Of a stretch of DNA of 64,000 nt, positions 54,401-64,000 are shown in pieces. Both the position numbers and the translations under genes were made by a program. Below the pieces are notes generated by a model, which did not search any database, was not told where the DNA came from, and saw only the letters and a program-made list of their open reading frames with translations. Numbering within the stretch: the stretch's first letter is position 1; every line of letters starts with the position of its first letter. The stretch lies in NCBI GenBank assembly GCA_947359465.1, contig OX375876.1, positions 88,442,184 to 88,506,183 of the forward strand, given 5' to 3'. Source of the stretch: Metellina segmentata (Eukaryota > Arthropoda > Arachnida > Araneae > Tetragnathidae).

Positions 54401-57400
54401 TATTCCAAGAGAATCAGTCATAATTCGAGGAATTCACCACATTCCATATTTGAAAATTCTGTTTAGGACAACTTATTCCAAGAGAATCAGTCATGATTCG
54501 AGGAATTCACCACATTCCATATTTGAAAATTCTGTTTAGGACAACTTATTCCAAGAGAATCAGTCATAATTCGAGGAATTCACCACATTCCATATTTGAA
54601 AATTCTGTTTAGGACAACTTATTCCAAGAGAATCAGTCATAATTCGAGGAATTCACCACATTCCATATTTGAAAATTCTGTTTAGGACAACTTATTCCAA
54701 GAGAATCAGTCATGATTCGAGGAATTCACCACATTCCATATTTGAAAATTCTGTTTAGGACAACTTATTCCAAGAGAATCAGTCATGATTCGAGGAATTC
54801 ACCACATTCCATATTTGAAAATTCTGTTTAGGACAACTTATTCCAAGAGAATCAGTCATAATTCGAGGAATTCACCACATTCCATATTTGAAAATTCTGT
54901 TTAGGACAACTTATTCCAAGAGAATCAGTCATGATTCGAGGAATTCACCACATTCCATATTTGAAAATTCTGTTTAGGACAACTTATTCCAAGAGAATCA
55001 GTCATAATTCGAGGAATTCACCACATTCCATATTTGAAAATTCTGTTTAGGACAACTTATTCCAAGAGAATCAGTCATGATTCGAGGAATTCACCACATT
55101 CCATATTTGAAAATTCTGTTTAGGAGAACTTATGCGAAGAGAATCAGTCATGATTCGAGGAATTCACCACATTCCATATTTGAAAATTCTGTTTAGGAGA
55201 ACTTATGCGAAGAGAATCAGTCATGATTCGAGGAATTCACCACATTCCATATTTGAAAATTCTGTTTAGGACAACTTATTCCAAGAGAACCAGTCATGAT
55301 TCGAGGAATTCACCACATTCCATATTTGAAAATTCTGTTTAGGACAACTTATTCCAAGAGAACCAGTCATGATTCGAGGAATTCACCACATTCCATATTT
55401 GAAAATTCTGTTTAGGACAACTTATTCCAAGAGAATCAGTCATGATTCGAGGAATTCACCACATTCCATATTTGAAAATTCTGTTTAGGACAACTTATTC
55501 CAAGAGAATCAGTCATGATTCGAGGAATTCACCACATTCCATATTTGAAAATTCTGTTTAGGACAACTTATTCCAAGAGAATCAGTCATGATTCGAGGAA
55601 TTCACCACATTCCATATTTGAAAATTCTGTTTAGGACAACTTATTCCAAGAGAATCAGTCATGATTCGAGGAATTCACCACATTCCATATTTGAAAATTC
55701 TGTTTAGGACAACTTATTCCAAGAGAATCAGTCATGATTCGAGGAATTCACCACATTCCATATTTGAAAATTCTGTTTAGGAGAACTTATGCGAAGAGAA
55801 TCAGTCATGATTCGAGGAATTCACCACATTCCATATTTGAAAATTCTGTTTAGGACAACTTATTCCAAGAGAATCAGTCATGATTCGAGGAATTCACCAC
55901 ATTCCATATTTGAAAATTCTGTTTAGGACAACTTATTCCAATTGAATCAGTCATGATTCGAGGAATTCACCACATTCCATATTTGAAAATTCTGTTTAGG
56001 ACAACTTATTCCAAGAGAATCAGTCATGATTCGAGGAATTCACCACATTCCATATTTGAAAATTCTGTTTAGGACAACTTATTCCAAGAGAATCAGTCAT
56101 GATTCGAGGAATTCACCACATTCCATATTTGAAAATTCTGTTTAGGACAACTTATTCCAAGAGAATCAGTCATAATTCGAGGAATTCACCACATTCCATA
56201 TTTGAAAATTCTGTTTAGGACAACTTATTCCAAGAGAATCAGTCATGATTCGAGGAATTCACCACATTCCATATTTGAAAATTCTGTTTAGGACAACTTA
56301 TTCCAAGAGAATCAGTCATAATTCGAGGAATTCACCACATTCCATATTTGAAAATTCTGTTTAGGACAACTTATTCCAAGAGAATCAGTCATAATTCGAG
56401 GAATTCACCACATTCCATATTTGAAAATTCTGTTTAGGACAACTTATTCCAAGAGAATCAGTCATGATTCGAGGAATTCACCACATTCCATATTTGAAAA
56501 TTCTGTTTAGGACAACTTATTCCAAGAGAATCAGTCATAATTCGAGGAATTCACCACATTCCATATTTGAAAATTCTGTTTAGGACAACTTATTCCAAGA
56601 GAATCAGTCATAATTCGAGGAATTCACCACATTCCATATTTGAAAATTCTGTTTAGGACAACTTATTCCAAGAGAATCAGTCATGATTCGAGGAATTCAC
56701 CACATTCCATATTTGAAAATTCTGTTTAGGACAACTTATTCCAAGAGAATCAGTCATAATTCGAGGAATTCACCACATTCCATATTTGAAAATTCTGTTT
56801 AGGACAACTTATTCCAAGAGAATCAGTCATAATTCGAGGAATTCACCACATTCCATATTTGAAAATTCTGTTTAGGACAACTTATTCCAAGAGAATCAGT
56901 CATGATTCGAGGAATTCACCACATTCCATATTTGAAAATTCTGTTTAGGACAACTTATTCCAAGAGAATCAGTCATAATTCGAGGAATTCACCACATTCC
57001 ATATTTGAAAATTCTGTTTAGGACAACTTATTCCAAGAGAATCAGTCATAATTCGAGGAATTCACCACATTCCATATTTGAAAATTCTGTTTAGGACAAC
57101 TTATTCCAAGAGAATCAGTCATGATTCGAGGAATTCACCACATTCCATATTTGAAAATTCTGTTTAGGACAACTTATTCCAAGAGAATCAGTCATGATTC
57201 GAGGAATTCACCACATTCCATATTTGAAAATTCTGTTTAGGACAACTTATTCCAAGAGAATCAGTCATAATTCGAGGAATTCACCACATTCCATATTTGA
57301 AAATTCTGTTTAGGACAACTTATTCCAAGAGAATCAGTCATAATTCGAGGAATTCACCACATTCCATATTTGAAAATTCTGTTTAGGACAACTTATTCCA

Positions 57401-58140
57401 AGAGAATCAGTCATAATTCGAGGAATTCACCACATTCCATATTTGAAAATTCTGTTTAGGACAACTTATTCCAAGAGAATCAGTCATAATTCGAGGAATT
57501 CACCACATTCCATATTTGAAAATTCTGTTTAGGACAACTTATTCCAAGAGAATCAGTCATAATTCGAGGAATTCACCACATTCCATATTTGAAAATTCTG
57601 TTTAGGACAACTTATTCCAAGAGAATCAGTCATGATTCGAGGAATTCACCACATTCCATATTTGAAAATTCTGTTTAGGACAACTTATTCCAAGAGAATC
57701 AGTCATAATTCGAGGAATTCACCACATTCCATATTTGAAAATTCTGTTTAGGACAACTTATTCCAAGAGAATCAGTCATAATTCGAGGAATTCACCACAT
57801 TCCATATTTGAAAATTCTGTTTAGGACAACTTATTCCAAGAGAATCAGTCATGATTCGAGGAATTCACCACATTCCATATTTGAAAATTCTGTTTAGGAC
57901 AACTTATTCCAAGAGAATCAGTCATAATTCGAGGAATTCACCACATTCCATATTTGAAAATTCTGTTTAGGACAACTTATTCCAAGAGAATCAGTCATAA
58001 TTCGAGGAATTCACCACATTCCATATTTGAAAATTCTGTTTAGGACAACTTATTCCAAGAGAATCAGTCATGATTCGAGGAATTCACCACATTCCATATT
58101 TGAAAATTCTGTTTAGGAGAACTTATGCGAAGAGAACCAG
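51421..58140 (+). repeat. 73-bp satellite, 92 whole units
   Basis: The unit starts TCATGATTCGAGGAATTCAC and continues CACATTCCATATTTGAAAAT, TCTGTTTAGGACAACTTATT and CCAAGAGAATCAG. The 92 whole units total 6720 bp: 92 x 73 plus two 2-bp insertions (units 1 and 5). From unit 8 (51936) to the last (58068) the spacing is 84 x 73 with no net indel. Variant positions are ATGATTCG/ATAATTCG, GAATCAG/GAACCAG and ACAACTTATTCC/AGAACTTATGCG. The unit carries an EcoRI site (GAATTC). Because 73 is not a multiple of three, no frame stays open. The array begins and ends immediately after ACCAG. Confidence 0.98.
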
Positions 58141-59400
58141 GCAGCATTTTTGGCAAGTCTAGAAATAATGTCTGACTGGATTTGACATTAGAAAGAATGA
58201 GGACAGAACTCCTCATCATAAATGAGAAAAATCATAAAAATTAATATAAACAAGTGATTTTTTTAAAATCTAGGTAAAATGGGCTGGAGGGCCTAATTAT
58301 TTACAGGACTCAAAATTTTACAACACACCCTCGAGCCAAGACAGCACTCAAGTGGTCACCCCCCCCCCTGAATTACTGACCACGAACGAAGGGGTTTAAC
58401 TTTTGTGGTCAAATGAGCGTGTGCTAATACCTATGTATAAGCAAGTTAAAATTAAAATGTCAGATTCTTTGAAGTAAGGGGTGGTACCTACTGGAAATGG
58501 TTTTCTATTTTTGAGTGCATATTCTTCAATTTTCCCATCCTTGTTCTCCCAAGGATTAAAAGAAGCTACCTTTAGACGCAGATGACCGAACTCTTGACTG
58601 ATAAGATAATCCGACTAATCGTCACTTATTCCTCATCAAGTTCCACCAGCTTCGATTTTCCTCTCCGAATTTCCTCTTTCCTCGTATACCTATCTCCAGA
58701 CGATCAGCATCGAAAACGAATGCACAGAATATCTCACCTCCAACTAACAACACGTTGCAATCCTCTAATGAAAACCCAAACACCAGGAAGGAAAAAAAAA
58801 GAAACCCGCATTCCCATTTTTTGGAAAGAGAAATAGGAGGAAAAAGTCTGAAAACTTTTTCGCGGAATCGTTACAACAGGGCATGAAACAAAAACGAGAA
58901 TTTTTTTTTTTCCTGGAAATAAACAAACAAGTGAAAAGGATGGAAGTTAAAAAAAGTCCGTCTCTTTTTCTTTCTGCGAGGAAGCACGGTGGGAAGTGAT
59001 GCATGACCGCTACAAATATCACTGTTCCTCGTCGCCACCCCCCCCCTTCTCCAGATTCTTTGTGTTTTGTACTAGAAAATTGCTATGCGAGCGTTTTTTC
59101 CTTACCTGAACTCGTATCGGTGATCGCGGAGTCTTTCTTCCTCGTGCCCTTAAACAAAATAATAATCAAATCAAGCGGTCCAGAATACAAGAGTAGACGT
59201 GAATGCAGAAAATAATTTCCGAGGAGGTCGATCTTTTCTCACCTGTTTTCTATTCAAATCTGTAATGCTAATGGATTAGTGAAAATTGCGTTCGATGATT
59301 ATTTTTCATTGTTTCCAGATATGCAGGGTGTATTTTATGCAAGGGTAACGCTTTGTTTTTAAATAATTTTTAAATTAAACGGTTTTAAACCTCCAATTGC
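58141..59400. other. 1.25 kb with no recognised gene
   Basis: C runs lie at 58369-58378 and 59038-59046. 58.58-59.22 kb is purine/pyrimidine-skewed with short overlapping open frames (58582-58836 plus, 58765-59022 minus, 59003-59215 plus) that resemble no known family. It may be unique host sequence flanking the satellite. Confidence 0.4.
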
Positions 59401-59402
59401 TG

Positions 59403-59726
59403 CCGACCAACCGGTAAGGTGTTAGCCTCTAGATCGGAAGGTTCCTGGTCCGAATCCGTGTCCGGGCATGGATGTTTGTAAACGGATGGTGTAGAGGCGG
59501 CTGGTGCACCTTAAATCTGTCGTGGCCGAAAGTCCTCACGTTGGGTTGGTGTGGAAGTTTGGAAAGTGGGATGCCAGCTCAGGTGTTGCTTCGTCATCTG
59601 ACCGTGGGTCAAAATTACGACGTCTTGTCCTCGGACCTTTCCCTTAAGGGACTGATCCCGGACCGTCGTCAATAGCCCGTTGTGTTGCTCTAGTACGATG
59701 TTAACTAAAATTACCATTAATTACAG
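59403..59726 (+). mobile_element. S1 SINE, near full length
   Basis: The head is slightly shortened: GCCGACCAACCGGTAAGGTG lacks the TATAGTGGT part of the A box, so Pol III promotion is probably lost. The body and tail (GATGTTAACTAAAATTACCA) are otherwise intact. Confidence 0.88.
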
Positions 59727-60000
59727 AATCCGTGTCCGGGCATGAATGTTTGCAATCGTATGGTTTAGAGGCGGCTGGTGCACCTTAACTCTGTCGTGGC
59801 CGAAAGTCCTCACGTTGGGTTGGTGTGGAAGTTTAGAGAGTGGGATGGCAGTTCAGGTGTTGCTTCGTCATCTGACCGTGGTTCAAAATTACGAGGTCTT
59901 GTCCTCGGATCTTTCCTTTGAGGGATTGATCCCGGACCGTCGTCAATAGCCCGTTGTGTTTCTCTAGTACGACGTAAACTAATATTTACCAATTACCTAC
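59727..60000 (+). mobile_element. second S1 SINE in tandem, headless
   Basis: It begins inside the head (GAATCCGTGTCCGGGCATGA) directly after the previous tail and runs to GTACGACGTAAACTAATATT. The shared variant AATCCGTGTCCGGGCATG links the two copies, so local duplication is likely. Confidence 0.85.
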
Positions 60001-60009
60001 ATTTGCTAA

Positions 60010-60470
60010 TTGGTAATTTTAAATCAACGTCGTACTAGAGAAGCACAACGAGCTATTGACGATTGTCCGGGTAGGTAATTTTAATTAGCGTCGTACTAGA
60101 GCAACACGTCTGGCTATTGACGACGGTCCGGGATCAATCCCCCAATCGAAGAACCGAGGACGACACCACTTAATTTTGAACCACGGACGACTGATCGGAA
60201 TCAATACCCTAAGTGAAAAATTCGAGGACAACATGTAATTTTGAACCACGGTCAGATGACGAGGCAACACTTGTGAGCTGGCACCCCATTCTCCAAACTT
60301 CCACACCAACCCAACGTGAGGACTTTCAGACAAGACAGAAATAAGGTGCACTAGCCGCTTCTACACCGTACGCTTACAAACATCCATACCCTGACTCGGA
60401 TTCGAACCAGGAACCTTCTAACCTTCCGATCTAGAGGCTAACACCATAACCACCAGACCCGTTAGTTTAC
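60010..60470 (-). mobile_element. inverted SINE fragment plus full S1 SINE
   Basis: A 60-bp minus-strand end (TTGGTAATTTTAAATCAACG to TTGTCCGGG) is followed at ~60074 by a full minus-strand copy. The latter has an internal repeat of GATCAATCC.../GAATCAATACCC and ends in the head GGATTCGAACCAGGAACCTT with CTAACCTT duplicated. With the two plus-strand copies it forms a large inverted pair. Confidence 0.82.
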
Positions 60471-60473
60471 AAC

Positions 60474-60673
60474 CGGGGACATAGTTTTACACTAGAGGCT
60501 GTTCATTCTACAGGGCAGTTTTCGATGGAAAGATAAACAACCAGGAGGATCAAAGATATCTTTATTCCTCTTGTGATTGAGACACTTACTAATATGCATA
60601 TTGGGGACCGTTGGGGACATATTTTTACACTAGAATCTGGACACTCTACAGGGCAGTTTTCGATGCAAAGATA
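60474..60673 (+). repeat. 61-bp sequence repeated twice, 137 bp apart
   Basis: GGGGACATA.TTTTACACTAGA and TCTACAGGGCAGTTTTCGAT (then G.AAAGATA) occur at 60474-60536 and 60611-60673. The second copy runs into a SINE 3' end (GCCCATTGTGTTGCTCCAGT). Confidence 0.8.
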
Positions 60674-61060
60674 GCCCATTGTGTTGCTCCAGTGCGATGT
60701 TAATTAAAATACCTACCCACTCTGCAAAATTTCATGTTAACTGTAATTTGTTCTGATTTTTCAAATTTTTAAAGAGGATCCTCTTCAACGAAGAAACATC
60801 TCGTCACTAGCAAAATTGGACATACCTTGATGGAACAGATATCTTGTTAAAGTCATTTGGAGGGTTAATATTCTAACAGTAGGTAGGATTAATTGAATTT
60901 ACGTTGTACTGGCCCAACACAACGGGCTATTTGCGATAGTTCAGTATAAATTATGAAAAGAATGAAGGGAGGACTATACGTCGTAATTTTGAAACACAAG
61001 GTCATCACCTGAACTGATACCCCACTCTCAAAACTCCACACCACGCAAAAAGAGAATTGA
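60674..61060. mobile_element. diverged SINE fragments
   Basis: A plus-strand 3' end lies at ~60674-60715. An old minus-strand copy lies at ~60885-61050 (TTACGTTGTACTGGCCCAAC to CTCCACACCACGC). Both lack heads. Confidence 0.6.
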
Positions 61061-61754
61061 TGTCATGCTAAGAATCAAGTGAAAAAATCAAATTTGGTTT
61101 TGAGTTATGTAAAACATTTCTATCAAATAATTCATTTTTACTCGATTTTGAAACACCTATTTCGTTGAGAAATTATAAAACATCAAAAGAGATCATTTTC
61201 ATGACGCTACGAAAAGAGAATATGAAGAGAGTAGAAAATTGTCAACTTGTAAAAATGATTAAGTTCTAAACCAATGCAAAATAAATTTGTTTCATTTATA
61301 ATACTTCGATTTATTGTTGGAAGACGAATAAAGTTGTATTTTCGAATATTAAAATTTCATAATCCATTTATGTATTTTCTTAATAAAGTTGTTATAACTA
61401 ATTCATGTCAGAGAAATTGGAAGAACGCTGTCACATGTGTTGCGCGTTTTGATGAAGTTTCTTTTAAAGAAACAAATAAATCCAAACTCACTTAATGATT
61501 TAGAATTTATTTCCTAACATCGTATTCTTTTGCAAAAGGCTGCAATCCACACCAATCGAAAGTAACTTAAAATTTCATGGAACATCATCTCATGGAATCT
61601 AATTTCAGTTAAAGTAGCAAAAGATGTCTTGCAAACGCTAAATCTTGATAAATTCTATATAAATTTCTATTTTCGTCTATAGAAATTTCAATTTGGTCTA
61701 AACTCAAGTCATAATTAAACGATTTTATTTTCGACCGACTTGCTTTTCAGTCAA

Positions 61755-63392
61755 TCTATATAAATAAGAATGAAGTGTTTGTTTGCACATTGATTATTTT
61801 CGACCCATTTCAAGTTTTCTATCCGTTTTGGACCCTTCTGATGCCGAATCCGCCTTTTTCGCGTTTGGTGTCTGTCTTTCTGTACGTATGTGCCCTATAC
61901 ACGTCCACACGGTTTAATATATTTTTATGGAAATTTGTATACAGTGAGTACTTATCTTCATTTAGTGAGTGGAATTGGTTTCAAAAGTCTGTCTGTCAGT
62001 CTTTCTGTTCTATGTTCGATTTTGTGTTTGTGTGTTTGTGCAGGCATCACATGAATTTTATTCAAGATATTTGATTGCAATGAATTTTATTTTATACATT
62101 ATCTATTAGTTTAATGAATGAAATCTTAAACATTTCTTTAATGTTATATGTAGATGAGTTTCATGCTAAAACACCTGAGTAAGTATACTTAAATCAACCA
62201 TAATTTGGTAGTTTTGGAGAAATTGGAATGTTTATTGAATATTACGATTACTTCGATTGTTTTACCAGTACTGCTTAAAAAGTAATTATTCTTCAAAAAA
62301 TTTTTTTTTTTTAATGGAATTTCAGCTCTGATATTTCATTTATTTCGAGTCTTATTTTTGTTCTTTGCGCAATGAAAACGATTTTTTTTCGAATATTTGG
62401 GACAGACGATATTTTTTAACGAACGGAAACGAACAAGATGGCGCGAGCAGTGATATTTTCTGTTTCTTTCGCTTTTAATTAATTTCACATTTCTAAATTT
62501 TGTGCATTTTTAGTTGTAAGTTGTGGCAACTGTGCGAGATCAAGAGATAAAAATGAATCACAAATGAAAATCTTTACAACAATTCTTTTTTTCTGACATC
62601 TTTTATTTTGTTTTATTTTGCTGTTTTCTGTTTTAAATATTTATTATTTTACTAAATATGTTTTCCTTCTCATCACACGCAATACCACCACAAAGTATTC
62701 AACTTAAAAAAGGCAGGTAAGTCAGAATAAATTTTCAGTAAATTTTAAGTGTAGTTAGGTCGTTATTGAAAGAATAATGCCGTTATTGAAATAATAATGC
62801 CGTTATTGAAATAATAATGCCGTTATTAAAAGAATAATAATACCGTTATTAAAAGAATAATAATACCGTTATTAAAAGAATAATAATGTTTAAAAAAATC
62901 CGAACTAGAACTTTTCAAACATTAAAAAATTCGTTGTCACAATGAGAGGAGAAGATTGCAAAGTTTCACTATGTCACATACCGGATGCAAGAGTGCCACA
63001 AGTTAAAAAATATTACTTTGTTGACTATGAGTGCGAGAGCACTCGCCGCAAATCGTAATTCTTATTAATTGAATTGAACATGAAAAGAACTTAAGAAAGG
63101 GAATTCCAAATCTCCCTCAAAATCGTCTTTTGTAGTAGATAACCTTAATGTCACCTTTCGTCATTTTTTAGCTTTGTCATACAGCAAGGGTGCGATGTAT
63201 GTGAAACGTATTACATGAATGGATATGCATGTGTAGGATTTGTGTCCAAAGTAAGTTGTAGAAATTATAAAGATGGCGAAAGGTATTCAAATAAATTTTT
63301 ACTCTACTAAAAACGTGTCATTATATATTTTGAATATCTCTTCAATTTAGAGTAAACCAATTCAAACCGAGTAAGGTCGGGTATTTTGCTAG
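61755..63392 (+). mobile_element. 1.6-kb non-autonomous Helitron with both ends
   Basis: The 5' end is TCTATATAAATAAGAATGAA after A. The 3' end is ACCGAGTAAGGTCGGGTATT then TTGCTAG followed by T. These give an A|TC...CTAG|T insertion with a 3' hairpin (ACCGA/TCGGGT). No Rep or helicase motifs are seen; the open stretch at 61775-62074 is repeat-derived. It contains a small tandem (62762-62885) and a block also found at 524-655. Confidence 0.8.
62762..62885 (+). repeat. 20-25-bp tandem inside the Helitron
   Basis: GTTATTGAAATAATAATGCC and then GTTATTAAAAGAATAATAAT units repeat six times, changing from a ~22-bp to a ~25-bp form along the array. Confidence 0.9.
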
Positions 63393-64000
63393 TATTAAAT
63401 AAAACACAGAAAACGTGTAGACGCATGCTTGCTTAAATTGGCATGTGTGTGTTCCTTCCTCTAAAGAAAAAGCAATTACCTTCCACCTAATAATTTTATT
63501 TAATGGAGTAAAAACAACTTCAAACAATTGTATGGACAGTGAAGCAAAGGCAAAACAGAACTCATAAGCCTATTCTCAGATTTTGCTGTCCTTTGAGAAC
63601 CGAGCAAATAGAGACATTTACCGATTCGAGTCATTTGCTGCGTAATTATCCATGCCGTCAATGTTTGCATGAAACGACAGCAAATATTTTTATTACGTAT
63701 TACTCTGGTATCCGGCAATTTGATTACCAGCCATGTCAAGCTTGAAAAACAGACTGCGATACTATTCTTTGGGAGGATTAGAAACGCTTTGGAGAGACGA
63801 ATTGCAGTTCTCTATGAACCCCTGGAAGGTTACTGAAGAATAGCAAAACTTTAAACGGCCTTCGGAACTCTGTTATAGTATTAGGATTGATTTGATACTT
63901 GGTTTGTCGCTGAGGTCATTGATAGTATTAGATGACGCAGTGAAAAGTGGATTGATCTTCTTTTAGGACTGTTTGTTTTCGATGTCTTAAAGTGGATGTT
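63393..64000. other. no recognised feature
   Basis: Short open frames on both strands (63500-63745) overlap each other and resemble nothing known. Confidence 0.4.

Noticed and set aside
51421..58140. CRISPR-like array
   Set aside because: Units are contiguous 73-mers without unique spacers, no cas-like gene is nearby, and the setting is eukaryotic.

Overview
This window looks like gene-poor, repeat-saturated nuclear DNA from an arthropod. It is AT-rich, has no long open frames, and carries many transposable-element footprints typical of metazoans: hAT elements with 8-bp target duplications, Tc1/mariner, piggyBac-like and pogo-like DNA elements, Helitrons, and tRNA-headed SINEs with short tails. 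The body of the dominant SINE resembles repeat-derived hypothetical proteins I remember from orb-weaving spiders, so a chelicerate (spider) is my best guess; this is recollection, not a database result. I see no intact host protein-coding gene, no genuine tRNA or rRNA gene, and nothing prokaryotic.

Layout. 0-10 kb: an inverted pair of 256-bp MITEs, an internally deleted hAT with a transposase fragment, two paralogous elements that carry a ~37-bp minisatellite (both with SINE insertions), and several SINE copies. 10-20 kb: a 1.1-kb non-autonomous hAT, several Helitrons (some nested), a full SINE with a 14-bp target duplication, and a quiet stretch at 14.1-16.6 kb. 20-31 kb: mostly unrecognised AT-rich DNA, a 63-bp minisatellite ending in perfect palindromes, a pogo-like element with a SINE inside, and a SINE cluster (29.4-30.6 kb) that has itself become a tandem repeat. 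31-38.4 kb: a decayed ZMYM1-like hAT, a MITE dense in ATCGAT palindromes, a Helitron, a second hAT (35552-37430) with perfect 8-bp target duplications and a nested MITE, and a second 63-bp minisatellite locus with long open frames. 38.4-51 kb: split and nested SINEs, a piggyBac-like remnant, a ~1.2-kb palindrome made of SINE-like sequence, a 558-bp Tc1 deletion derivative, and a ~220-bp triplication. 51.4-58.1 kb: a 6.72-kb satellite of exactly 92 units of 73 bp with higher-order structure. 58.1-64 kb: a SINE cluster and a 1.6-kb Helitron.

The most unusual signals are the 73-bp satellite (85 successive units in perfect 73-bp register, a variant block repeated at a 27-unit offset, and a G-A-A trimer rhythm), a modular SINE system in which one body is joined to different heads and one head to different bodies, the 1.2-kb near-palindrome at 42.4-43.5 kb, and the same 21-residue-encoding minisatellite at two loci. 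The elements do not form a pathway. They record successive insertions: SINEs into DNA transposons and minisatellites, MITEs into hATs, and DNA transposons into SINEs.
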